A stretch of DNA of 64,000 nt from Planctomycetota bacterium. GTDB lineage: Bacteria > Planctomycetota > SZUA-567 > H5-PLA8. The stretch is from NCBI GenBank assembly GCA_015075375.1, contig JABTUM010000001.1, positions 2,785,201-2,849,200 on the forward strand, given 5' to 3'. The position numbers were made by a program, and so were the translations under genes. Each line of letters begins with the position of its first letter. Positions within the stretch are counted from its first letter, which is position 1. This document shows, in pieces, positions 58,401 through 64,000 of this stretch. A model generated the notes under the pieces. That model was not told the DNA's origin. It ran no database searches and saw nothing but the letters and a program-made list of their open reading frames with translations.

Positions 58401-59615
58401 CAGGTACAGTCCCTTAAGAAATTTCGGTGCGCCGGGTGCGCCGCTGGTAAGCGTCGCTTCGGCCAGGACCGCGCGCACGGGCGTCCATTGGATGCCGGGA
58501 ATGTTCTCCAAAGCCAGCCGATATCGATTGGCATCCCCGCCTTCGGGTCCGGCCATAATCTCAAGGTGCGGTTCTTTGTACCCGCGCAGGTAAAGCTGAA
58601 ACTCGGCCACCGTGCCGCGTTCGACGAAATCAAGGCGCCGGTACGTGCCGATGCGGTCACCCTTGGCCGTGGTGACCTTCAGGACGCTGCGGCCGTCGAC
58701 CGTGCGTACCTCGACCTCGCTGCCATCGCCTTTGAACCCGCACAAGTCTCCTTCGAAGGCGGCTTGTACGACGGTCTCGCCTGCGCCGGGCACGATCTCG
58801 CCGATGCCTGGGGTTTGCGGCTGCGGGCTCTGGGCCGGAGTCGGAGCCGGGAGAACCGGCTTCGCTGCGGCCACTTTCGGCTCCCACTCCGCAATCAGCG
58901 CTCGCGCTTCGGCGGCGGCTTGGCTTTGACCGTGATCCACCAAGTACACGCGCAAGCGCCTCACGCGCCCCGCGAAATCGTCGTCGGCCAATCCATCGAA
59001 TTTCCGCAACTCCTCGAGCGCGAGACGTGCGCGCTCTTCTTTCGCGGCATCCGGAACCGGATCGGCCGGCACAGTCTCCGGCTGCGCGTGCTCCGGCGAT
59101 TCGGGCTGCAGAACCGGAACGGTGCGTGGCGTGGCTGGATGCGGCTGTTCCGTGATGCGGACGGCTGGAGGCTGCGGATGCGCCGGCGCCGGGGAAGAAC
59201 CGCCGCTCAACGCCACCATGCCCACTCCCGCCAGAGCCAGGCCGATCGCGCCAAAGATAAGCCCGGTTTGCATCGAACTCACGCCTTCGCGTCGCCGGGG
59301 AAGGGCGTGCGAAACCGAGCGCCGGGGCGCATCGGAAGTTGCATCATGCGTTTCACCCACCGGCGCCGCGGCCGGAACGCCGGCGGCGGTCGTCTCTCCC
59401 GGCCGATGCACCTGAATGACCGCCGACGAACGGCGCTGATTGCGATTCGCCGGCGTCACGCGGCTGGAGGACGTTCGAATGTGCGTGTCGGAAGGTTTGT
59501 CGGCCATACGGCATTTGCCGCAGGTAACTTTCTCATCTACGCGGACCGCGCGTCCATCGGTGAGTTCGCTCTCGGGAACTCGCACGCCGCACGCATCGCA
59601 GTAGTGAATTTGCAT
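55407..59615 (-). CDS. 1402-aa membrane-anchored multi-domain protein with N-terminal zinc-ribbon-like motif
   Basis: The first ~40 residues contain two CxxC pairs (HYCDACGV, CGKC), suggesting a cytoplasmic zinc knuckle. One TM helix (TGLIFGAIGLALAGVGMVAL) at ~118-137 follows, with the rest probably outside the membrane. Beta-rich domains come next, including one beginning VVQAAFEGDLCGFKGDGSEV. Two similar modules of ~130 aa (~475-620 and ~635-775; shared IRFGATAAQNHLGQ / VRFGASEAENRFGQ, GLRGAGWTWPEGSEL / GIKGAGMAWPAGSEL) lie in the middle. A CBM/concanavalin-like C-terminal region closes it (LRFYDYLGEFGFDDNKSTRI). It is upstream of the sigma gene on the same strand with 168 bp between. Function is unknown. 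Confidence 0.8.
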   Translation of the reverse strand: MQIHYCDACGVRVPESELTDGRAVRVDEKVTCGKCRMADKPSDTHIRTSSSRVTPANRNQRRSSAVIQVHRPGETTAAGVPAAAPVGETHDATSDAPRRSVSHALPRRREGVSSMQTGLIFGAIGLALAGVGMVALSGGSSPAPAHPQPPAVRITEQPHPATPRTVPVLQPESPEHAQPETVPADPVPDAAKEERARLALEELRKFDGLADDDFAGRVRRLRVYLVDHGQSQAAAEARALIAEWEPKVAAAKPVLPAPTPAQSPQPQTPGIGEIVPGAGETVVQAAFEGDLCGFKGDGSEVEVRTVDGRSVLKVTTAKGDRIGTYRRLDFVERGTVAEFQLYLRGYKEPHLEIMAGPEGGDANRYRLALENIPGIQWTPVRAVLAEATLTSGAPGAPKFLKGLYLHHIEFKGVRAGASGTKDCLGLDDLVIRQGGLKTPDSAPALAEEKAPAGEIELIRFGATAAQNHLGQPQAYGELFTDPYSRQHDAGGIMGADTASITFMGLRGAGWTWPEGSELAFELWNREAQPKTLRPRVSFTAEKAGDPGWMDLDEVTLAPDEKRWMSYRLKAADAGPHKVVTVAPAHGLKSGRSREIVLKAIRYRPPETSRELVRFGASEAENRFGQAAAYAEAFRDSYTDHQKGGGVAGGHNPSYVYAGIKGAGMAWPAGSELTFEVLNRAAEERTITPMVSFSVAQRYSKTTPEGWLKLEPATLKPGEKRVIVYRLEAADAGHHKLVNVAPAYGLKEGQGQDLVLLSIGCRLALGAPDASPLPTAPVTVVDAHPVSARFLARDEETRSAWKNAYGKDGFVFPGVKSTTKGGIPAETFDLQKLPAYVKSFTGLERSTHRWATVLNPLAELDPPDGAEKGACADFSVTTFRYELELAPGEPRRVSLYMADYDQGTRAQIVEAIETDGGKVLDRQELAAPVLSKGVYLSWELSGRVTLRFTRTAGFNAVCSAIFFDPLPISGQAPELLTRVSELKSLVEKQQWNQAVEFVRAWRAEPGFSKIPAAALKSIEMLYDQAARQVAWRMLGSSAWPLAGRRTMLEDGRIQLSYDFKDPRQLVDFEDSGAYLAELANGELIVRGITVGHDLPLKGDLHVTYQAQCNSQSAGRIMLRFYDYLGEFGFDDNKSTRIWRATEHDGSKRPLATSDAKVKSGQMYAIEYTYTESTKRAAVLVDQKEMLGFVDPSGSGKGRVALGAGWMTQISNLTITGAPDLDAMEARLQRNKEVKEYTRKLLAPAMLPMFQAEDRAFWDYQGEFKHWKPQDGGLFGTGGLRVPGFFSPNYEVSLEMRTVTADSVRVLMRQDKHSICYLLVGDDKVEVTQWDRSARKHNSLAKKTVAGKQWQTCTIRSRGTALQVLHGDQVLFERTTLPAGSVGFSLGTFGGSGGYRNVKARLLP

Positions 59616-59638
59616 AAGATCACGAGCCAGGCACAGAG

Positions 59639-59674
59639 GCGCCTTTCCGGTAGGCGCAATAGGTCCAACCTATT
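59639..59674. other. Two tandem hairpins in the leader of the 1402-aa gene
   Basis: GCGCCT (59639-59644) pairs with AGGCGC (59652-59657), and directly adjacent AATAGGT (59658-59664) pairs with ACCTATT (59668-59674). They lie in the transcribed leader between the putative promoter at 59709 and the start at 59615. They could control translation or transcript stability. Confidence 0.45.
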
Positions 59675-59708
59675 GAGGACGCGCCGGATACGCGTCTTTG
59701 CGGCCTCT

Positions 59709-59736
59709 ATTAAAGCAGACTGGAGGAGTAGCACAA
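59709..59736 (-). promoter_or_regulatory. Putative promoter for the 1402-aa gene (TTGTGC-N16-TTTAAT)
   Basis: Read on the minus strand, TTGTGC (59736-59731) and TTTAAT (59714-59709) are 16 nt apart. The -10 box has five of six matches to consensus and lies about 94 nt upstream of the start codon. The -35 word is one base from TTGCGC seen elsewhere in the window. Confidence 0.5.
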
Positions 59737-59797
59737 CGGAACCGTGCGCTAGCTGCCAGATAAAATGATGCACATGTGCTACCTGCACCGGTGCAAC

Positions 59798-60805
59798 CTA
59801 CAGCCGGCGCATGCAAGAGATGACGCGTTCGGCCACGCGCAGCGCACGGACGCCCGCCGCTCCGTCCACCAGCGGCGGGCGCTTCGAGCGCACGCAGTCC
59901 AAGAAAGCCGCCAGCTCGGCTTCCAGGCCCGGGGTTTTGTCGCCTTTCAGCGTCTCGCGCCGTACGAGCTTCTCGAGCTGGAAGACGAGCGCCGCCGTCC
60001 CCAGGATCGAGGGACTCAGCTTCGAGGGATCGATCTCGCCGCGTTTGAGCGCCTCGGACTTCTCGATGAAGACGCCTTCGTTGTTGAGCAGATCCAGCGA
60101 CAAGTAGCCGTCGTCCTGGAAGATGCGCCACTTGCGTTCTTTCTTGAGCGAGACGCGGCTGGCCGTCACGTTCGCGACGCACCCATTCGGAAACTCCAGG
60201 CGCGCGTTGGCCACGTCTTCGGTGGTCGAAAAGACCGGCGTGCCGGCCGCGCGGACTTCGGACGGCTCTTCGCCGGCCAGCATCACCGCCAGGTCGATAT
60301 CGTGGATCATCAGGTCCAGCGTCACGCCGACATCGGTGCTGCGAAACGGATAGGGCGAGATGCGCGCGGCCTCGATGAAGCGCGGGCGCCGGAAGTACGG
60401 CGCGGCGGCGCGGACGATCGGGTTAAAGCGCTCGACGTGCCCGACCTGGAGCAGCGCGCCGCTCTTCGCAGCCAGCGCACACAGTTCTTCGGCTTCGGCG
60501 ACGGTCTTCGCCAGCGGCTTTTCGATCAGGCAAGGAACGCCGCGTTCGAGAAAGTACCCGCCCACCGCGCGGTGGTAGGTCGTCGGTACGACCACCGAAA
60601 CGGCGTCGACGCGGCCTTCGAGTTGGCGGTAGTCGGAGTAGAACGGAACTTTCAGCTTCTTCGCGAACGCTTCGGAGTCCGGCGTCACATCGCACAGCGC
60701 CGCCAATTCCAGGCCCGAGCCTTTGGCTTTGGCGAAGCGAGCGTGAATCTCGGCGTGAATCTTGCCCAGGTGGCCGAGCCCGACGACGGCGATGCGCAGC
60801 GGCAT
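59798..60805 (-). CDS. Gfo/Idh/MocA-family oxidoreductase (possibly UDP-sugar dehydrogenase)
   Basis: This 335-aa NAD(P)-dependent oxidoreductase has a Rossmann fold (IAVVGLGHLGKIHAEIH) and the family EKPLAKTVAEAEE motif (Lys as catalytic residue). QVGHVERFNPIVRAA follows, a segment typical of Gfo/Idh proteins that accompany lipid A genes. The C-terminal beta-sheet domain completes the fold. It is last in a minus-strand run with lpxA first (gaps 4 bp overlap, 4, 28 and 39 bp), so a role in nucleotide-sugar modification for lipid A (as for GnnA) is a reasonable inference. The substrate is not proven. Confidence 0.88.
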   Translation of the reverse strand: MPLRIAVVGLGHLGKIHAEIHARFAKAKGSGLELAALCDVTPDSEAFAKKLKVPFYSDYRQLEGRVDAVSVVVPTTYHRAVGGYFLERGVPCLIEKPLAKTVAEAEELCALAAKSGALLQVGHVERFNPIVRAAAPYFRRPRFIEAARISPYPFRSTDVGVTLDLMIHDIDLAVMLAGEEPSEVRAAGTPVFSTTEDVANARLEFPNGCVANVTASRVSLKKERKWRIFQDDGYLSLDLLNNEGVFIEKSEALKRGEIDPSKLSPSILGTAALVFQLEKLVRRETLKGDKTPGLEAELAAFLDCVRSKRPPLVDGAAGVRALRVAERVISCMRRL

Positions 60806-60844
60806 GAAGCGGCCGTCCCTTCCGTTCGGACGTTTCCGTCGCGG

Positions 60845-61324
60845 CTACAGCTTCCCGGCCTCGCGCAGGCGGTTCAGCACCGCCAATTGCCCGAGATGGT
60901 AATGCCCGTGCCCGACCTGATGCGAAATCGCGTGCGCCGCCGTCGGCAGCCAGCGCCGTTCCACCACCGACGGCTGGCCCAGATCCACCGGATTCATCGA
61001 CTGCAGCACGCGCAGTACTTCTGCATGCACGCGGTCAAACTCCGTCCGCACTTCGTCGAACGGCGGATATTGCTCAGGCGGTAGCTTTTCGCTGGTGAAG
61101 TCGAAGAGCGCATCCCACTCGCGTTTGCGCGCCGACTGTCCGCGCGGCACCTCAAGGATCAGGTAATCCTCGGCCCAAGCCATGTGTCCGGTTAACCAGA
61201 CGGCATGATTGATGTTGGGCGCCGGACGGCGCACCGCGGAGGAAGCATCGAAACCCAGCAGCAACTCGCGCCAGTTGCGGCCGATGATCTCCACCTCGGC
61301 CCGGAAGTAGGACAATACGTCCAT
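60845..61324 (-). CDS. DinB-family protein
   Basis: This 159-aa four-helix DinB/YfiT-like protein has predicted metal-binding His residues in HAVWLTGHMAWAEDY (His ~47) and in AAHAISHQVGHGHYHLGQLA near the C-terminus. The repeated His residues there exceed the usual three, so a metal site is likely. It stands in the lpxA operon run, 28 bp after the cyclophilin gene and 39 bp before the Gfo/Idh gene. The other DinB gene in the window is at 10073-10561. The activity is unknown; the family includes metal-dependent hydrolases and thiol transferases. Confidence 0.83.
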   Translation of the reverse strand: MDVLSYFRAEVEIIGRNWRELLLGFDASSAVRRPAPNINHAVWLTGHMAWAEDYLILEVPRGQSARKREWDALFDFTSEKLPPEQYPPFDEVRTEFDRVHAEVLRVLQSMNPVDLGQPSVVERRWLPTAAHAISHQVGHGHYHLGQLAVLNRLREAGKL

Positions 61325-61352
61325 GCGCGCTCCCTGGGCCGCCGGAAGTCGG

Positions 61353-62174
61353 CTACTCCGTTTTGGCCGCTTCCGTTTTGGCTTCGGTCTTGGCTTCGGT
61401 TTTGGCCTCGGTTTTGGCCTCAGTCTTGGCCTCAGTCTTGGCCTCGGTTTTGGCTTCGGCTGATTTTGCTTCGGACTTGCTTGCGCCGGTCTTGGATTCG
61501 CCGGTTTTGGCCGCGGGCTCTTCGGGCTTGGGCACGGGCAGCTTGGTATACACCTCGTAGGTGTGGCTGCGCTTGTTCAAGGTTTGGATGCCCAGAATCT
61601 TGGGCGGGTCCACGGGCTTATCGCCGGTGGTCTTGACGGCGGCGAGTTTCTCCAGCACGTCCTGGCCTTCGAGCACCTTGCCGAAGACGGTGTGCTTCCC
61701 GTCCAGTGCGCGGTTGCCGCCCACGCCCTTGTTGATGTTGAAGAAGAACTGGCTGCCGTTGGTGTTGGGCCCGGCATTGGCCATGGCCAGCGTGCCGTAC
61801 TCGTTCTTGTGGGGGTTCTCGGTGAACTCGTCCGGAATGAAGTAGCCGGGGTTGCCCTTGCCGGTCCCCTCGGGGCAGCCGCCTTGAATGCAGAAATTGG
61901 GGATGATGCGGTGGAAGACGAGTTTGTCGTAATAGCCGCGTTCGGCGAGCACGATGAAGTTCGCCACCGTGTTGGGCGCGGCGTCCTCGAAGAGCTCGAT
62001 CTTGATCTCGCCCAGGGAGGTCTTGACCAGCATTTTCGGATTGTCTTCCTTTGCCTGCGGCTGGTACGGCAGCGCCGGACCCGTGCCTTTGGGCGCGTCG
62101 CCGCACCCGGCCAACGCCGCCAGCGCCAGCACGACGCCGATTCCCGCTCCGATTCGCGCCTGACCGTTCAGCAC
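61353..62174 (-). CDS. Peptidyl-prolyl cis-trans isomerase (cyclophilin), lipoprotein with EAKT repeat tail
   Basis: This 273-aa protein starts with GTG, with GAGGAG 7 nt upstream. A lipobox-type signal (LALAALAGCGD) predicts a lipid-anchored periplasmic protein. The cyclophilin domain lies at ~50-195 (VFHRIIPNFCIQGGCPEGTG, NGSQFFFNINKGVGGNRALD), with the active-site Arg in FHRI and Gln in FCIQGG. The C-terminal ~45 residues are a low-complexity tail with seven tandem copies of EAKT/AKTE encoded by a 12-bp repeat. It probably assists folding of outer-membrane proteins. It follows the second cyclophilin gene by 4 bp. Confidence 0.93.
   Translation of the reverse strand: MLNGQARIGAGIGVVLALAALAGCGDAPKGTGPALPYQPQAKEDNPKMLVKTSLGEIKIELFEDAAPNTVANFIVLAERGYYDKLVFHRIIPNFCIQGGCPEGTGKGNPGYFIPDEFTENPHKNEYGTLAMANAGPNTNGSQFFFNINKGVGGNRALDGKHTVFGKVLEGQDVLEKLAAVKTTGDKPVDPPKILGIQTLNKRSHTYEVYTKLPVPKPEEPAAKTGESKTGASKSEAKSAEAKTEAKTEAKTEAKTEAKTEAKTEAKTEAAKTE
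61375..61458. repeat. Tandem 12-bp repeat, seven copies, within the cyclophilin tail
   Basis: Seven copies of GTTTTGGCTTCG-type units (GTYTTGGCYTCR) run from 61375 to 61458 and encode EAKT on the minus strand. Small base changes between copies (GCCTCG/GCTTCG, GTCTTG/GTTTTG) show ongoing expansion or contraction. The repeat number may vary among strains. Confidence 0.85.
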
Positions 62175-62178
62175 CTTC

Positions 62179-63087
62179 TTACTCCTCGATCTTTTTGACC
62201 GTATACGCGTGAGGGCGCTTCCATACGACCTCGACCGCTTCCAGCGTTTCGCCGGCCTGCAACGCATCCACCGCATCCATGCCGCGGAAGACCACGCCGA
62301 AGACCGTATGTTTCCCGTCCAGCCACGCCGCGTCCACCTGCGTCACGAAGAACTGGCTGCCGTTGCTGTCCGGCCCGGCATTGGCCATGGCCAGGACGCC
62401 GCGGCGCACCGGGTGGCTCGAAAGATCCTCGCGGTACTTGTACCCCTGCTTCTCGTACAGCGCCTGGACCGTCAGGCTCGCCGCGGGCTCTTTCGGCGGC
62501 TTCTGCTTCAGCTTCTGCGCCCATTCGCGGACCGTGAGTTTATCCAGCCCCAGGCTTGCCGCGCTCACCTCGTCGGCGATGCGGTAGCCCGGCCCGCCCA
62601 AGCCCGTGCCCGTCGGATCGCCGCCCTGCGCCATGAACTGTTCGATCACGCGGTGGAACGCGAGCTTGTCGTAAAAATGGCGCTCGGCCAGCGCGATAAA
62701 GTTCGCCACTGTGTTCGGCGCGTGGTCTTCCAGCAACACCGCCCAGATCTCGCCGCGTTTCAGACGCAGCACGACCACGGGCAGATTGGTCTGCAGTGCC
62801 GGGCGCTCGAGCAGCTTGCGCGCGGCTTCGGCCTGTGCCGCGTCGGGGCCCTGCGCCACGGCTTCCACCGCCGCGCGCGCCGCCGGACCGTAGCGCAGCA
62901 CGCCGTCGGTGCCTTCCAGCCGCTCGCGCAAGTTCGAACTGTTGATCCGCGCGAGCTGAGCTTTGAGATCCTGCGCGTCGGATTCCGAAAGCTTCAGCGC
63001 GTCCGCCGCCGATCCGGCGGGATCTTCCGCGCGTACCGCACAGACGAGTAGCGCCGCGCACAGCAGCATTCGCGCCGCGCGCATCAT
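62179..63087 (-). CDS. Secreted peptidyl-prolyl cis-trans isomerase (cyclophilin)
   Basis: This 302-aa exported cyclophilin has a signal peptide (MLLCAALLVCAVRAE) and a helical N-terminal extension of ~100 residues (LKAQLARINSSNLRERLEG). The cyclophilin core spans ~110-300 (AFHRVIEQFMAQGGDPTGTG, GSQFFVTQVDAAWLDGKHT), with an insertion of ~45 residues around VREWAQKLKQKPPKEPAA. Its start (ATG at 63087) overlaps the stop of lpxA, indicating coupling. It precedes the lipoprotein cyclophilin by 4 bp. A periplasmic chaperone role next to lpxA suggests outer-membrane biogenesis, by inference. Confidence 0.92.
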   Translation of the reverse strand: MMRAARMLLCAALLVCAVRAEDPAGSAADALKLSESDAQDLKAQLARINSSNLRERLEGTDGVLRYGPAARAAVEAVAQGPDAAQAEAARKLLERPALQTNLPVVVLRLKRGEIWAVLLEDHAPNTVANFIALAERHFYDKLAFHRVIEQFMAQGGDPTGTGLGGPGYRIADEVSAASLGLDKLTVREWAQKLKQKPPKEPAASLTVQALYEKQGYKYREDLSSHPVRRGVLAMANAGPDSNGSQFFVTQVDAAWLDGKHTVFGVVFRGMDAVDALQAGETLEAVEVVWKRPHAYTVKKIEE

Positions 63088-63971
63088 TCCGCTTCGTCCT
63101 CGTCCATCTCCGCGCCGTCGGGCGGCCGGAACGAGAGATCCCCATCGCGCTCGGACGGCGGCACGATCTGCCGTTCGGCTTCCAGGGCGCGCCCGTTTTT
63201 GCCCGCGTCGCTGCGCTTCACGAAGCGCACGAACTCGGCCACCACGGGATGCTGCGTGTAGCCTTCGCGTTCGATCTCGGCGTACGCTTCGGCGCGGCTG
63301 CCTTTGTCGCGCACCAGCAGCCGGAACGCCGATTTCAGCGCCGCCACCGGCTCGCCCACGATCCCGCGCCGGCGCAGCCCTTCGAGATTCAGTCCGCGGA
63401 TCCGCGCCGGATGCCCTTCGGCCAACGTGTGCGGCGGCACGTCGATGCTCAACCGCGCGCTCCCGCCCACGAAGCTTCCGCGCCCGATCGTCACGAAGTG
63501 GTGGATCGCGCACAATCCGCTGATCCGCGCGCCTTCCTGGACATGTACGTGGCCGGCCAGTTGGGACGCGTTGGCGACGATGATTTGGTCGGCGAGGATG
63601 CAATCGTGAGCGATGTGCGCGTAGGCCATGATCAGGCAGTTCTTCCCGATCACCGTGCGTCCGCCGCCCAGCGCCGTGCCGGGATGCAGCGTTGCGCATT
63701 CGCGCACGATCGTGCCCGCGCCGATCTCCAGCGTCGTCGGCTCGCCCTTGTACTTCAAATCTTGCGGCACGCAGCCCAATACCGCGCCTGGGAAAACCTG
63801 CACCCCTTCGCCCAGCGTCGTATGGCCGGTCACGGTGGCGTGGTTGTGAATCGTCACGCCCGCGCCGAGGACCGCGTGCGGGCCGATCACGGCATACGGG
63901 CCCACCTGCACGCCGTTGCCCAGGCGCGCTTGCGGATCGATCACCGCCGTCGGATGAACCTCGACGCTCAC
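63084..63971 (-). CDS. lpxA: Acyl-[ACP]--UDP-N-acetylglucosamine O-acyltransferase
   Basis: LpxA catalyses the first step of lipid A synthesis. This 295-aa protein has the left-handed beta-helix of hexapeptide repeats (residues ~1-185; for example VIGPHAVLGAGVTIHNHATV). The catalytic His is in YAHIAHDCILADQ (His122), and the C-terminal helical domain lies at ~190-260. The last ~35 residues are an acidic extension (GAEMDEDEAE) beyond the usual ~260 aa. The start codon is GTG. The stop overlaps the next gene by 4 bp, and an upstream gene appears to end 1 bp before the start. LPS synthesis indicates a Gram-negative-type envelope. Confidence 0.96.
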   Translation of the reverse strand: MSVEVHPTAVIDPQARLGNGVQVGPYAVIGPHAVLGAGVTIHNHATVTGHTTLGEGVQVFPGAVLGCVPQDLKYKGEPTTLEIGAGTIVRECATLHPGTALGGGRTVIGKNCLIMAYAHIAHDCILADQIIVANASQLAGHVHVQEGARISGLCAIHHFVTIGRGSFVGGSARLSIDVPPHTLAEGHPARIRGLNLEGLRRRGIVGEPVAALKSAFRLLVRDKGSRAEAYAEIEREGYTQHPVVAEFVRFVKRSDAGKNGRALEAERQIVPPSERDGDLSFRPPDGAEMDEDEAE

Positions 63972-63972
63972 G

Positions 63973-64000
63973 TCACGCCCCCGAAGCCGCCGCGCCTTCT
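63973..64000 (-). CDS. C-terminal end of a gene continuing beyond the window
   Basis: The last bases, read on the minus strand, give the short frame EGAAASGA followed by TGA at 63975-63973, one base before the GTG start of lpxA. In lpx operons the gene here is often fabZ, lpxC or lpxD, but no residue identifies it. This is a guess from position only. Confidence 0.3.

Overview
The window is GC-rich (low-to-mid 60s percent by eye), densely coded bacterial chromosome with no rRNA, CRISPR array, insertion sequence or phage module. The best guess is a member of the PVC group, most likely Planctomycetota. The reasons are a TPR protein carrying two RNA polymerase alpha-CTD-like domains, an ECF sigma factor paired with a zinc-binding anti-sigma domain fused to a prenyltransferase-like toroid, three adjacent SPFH (band 7) genes, paired phytanoyl-CoA-dioxygenase-like genes, and lpxA. 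The assignment rests on gene families only, because there is no rRNA to confirm it.

Layout. 1-11181: mixed catabolic and accessory genes, with two AraC-type regulators (the first cut by the window edge), two PhyH-family dioxygenases, an MDR dehydrogenase, carA, an esterase, a GH172-family protein, a DinB-family protein and a membrane protein with HEAGH. 11410-22279 (minus strand): a cyclic-nucleotide-binding-domain protein and a run of GntR/LacI hybrid regulator, 1712-aa secreted propeller/CBM9 protein, SGNH esterase and 745-aa secreted protein. An AT-rich, palindrome-rich intergenic region separates it from two alpha/beta hydrolases (22588-24533, plus strand).

24543-38315 (minus strand) is the most striking block. 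Ten genes lie 4 bp overlapped to 51 bp apart: a 7-TM SPFH fusion, an HflC-like SPFH, an HflK-like SPFH with a His/Asp-rich tail, an ABC ATPase with a three-copy C-terminal motif, an ABC-2 permease, an anchored repeat protein, two paralogous GT-C-like membrane proteins, a small membrane protein and the AmrS radical SAM enzyme. A lone ABC-2 permease is divergent from it (38423-39397).

39454-47693: a P1B-type metal ATPase, a tRNA-Lys/rpmB unit with visible promoter and terminator, the TPR/alpha-CTD protein with a textbook terminator, ruvA - nucleotidyltransferase - ruvB, an AT-rich membrane gene that looks foreign, and a double-ACT protein. 47862-59615 (minus): an enolase-superfamily enzyme, a secreted HEAT-repeat protein, two small membrane proteins, the sigma/anti-sigma pair and a 1402-aa membrane-anchored protein. 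59798-64000 (minus): lpxA, two cyclophilins, a DinB protein and a Gfo/Idh/MocA oxidoreductase, the first two overlapping, which suggests an outer-membrane/lipid A biogenesis operon.

Functional reading. The window combines envelope biogenesis (lpxA operon, SPFH/ABC operon, GT-C proteins), carbohydrate or plant-polymer scavenging (GH172, esterases, secreted propeller/CBM9 operon, PhyH/AraC genes) and housekeeping (carA, rpmB, tRNA-Lys, ruvAB). Several putative promoters share a TTGYGC-like -35 box with a 16-17 nt spacer.
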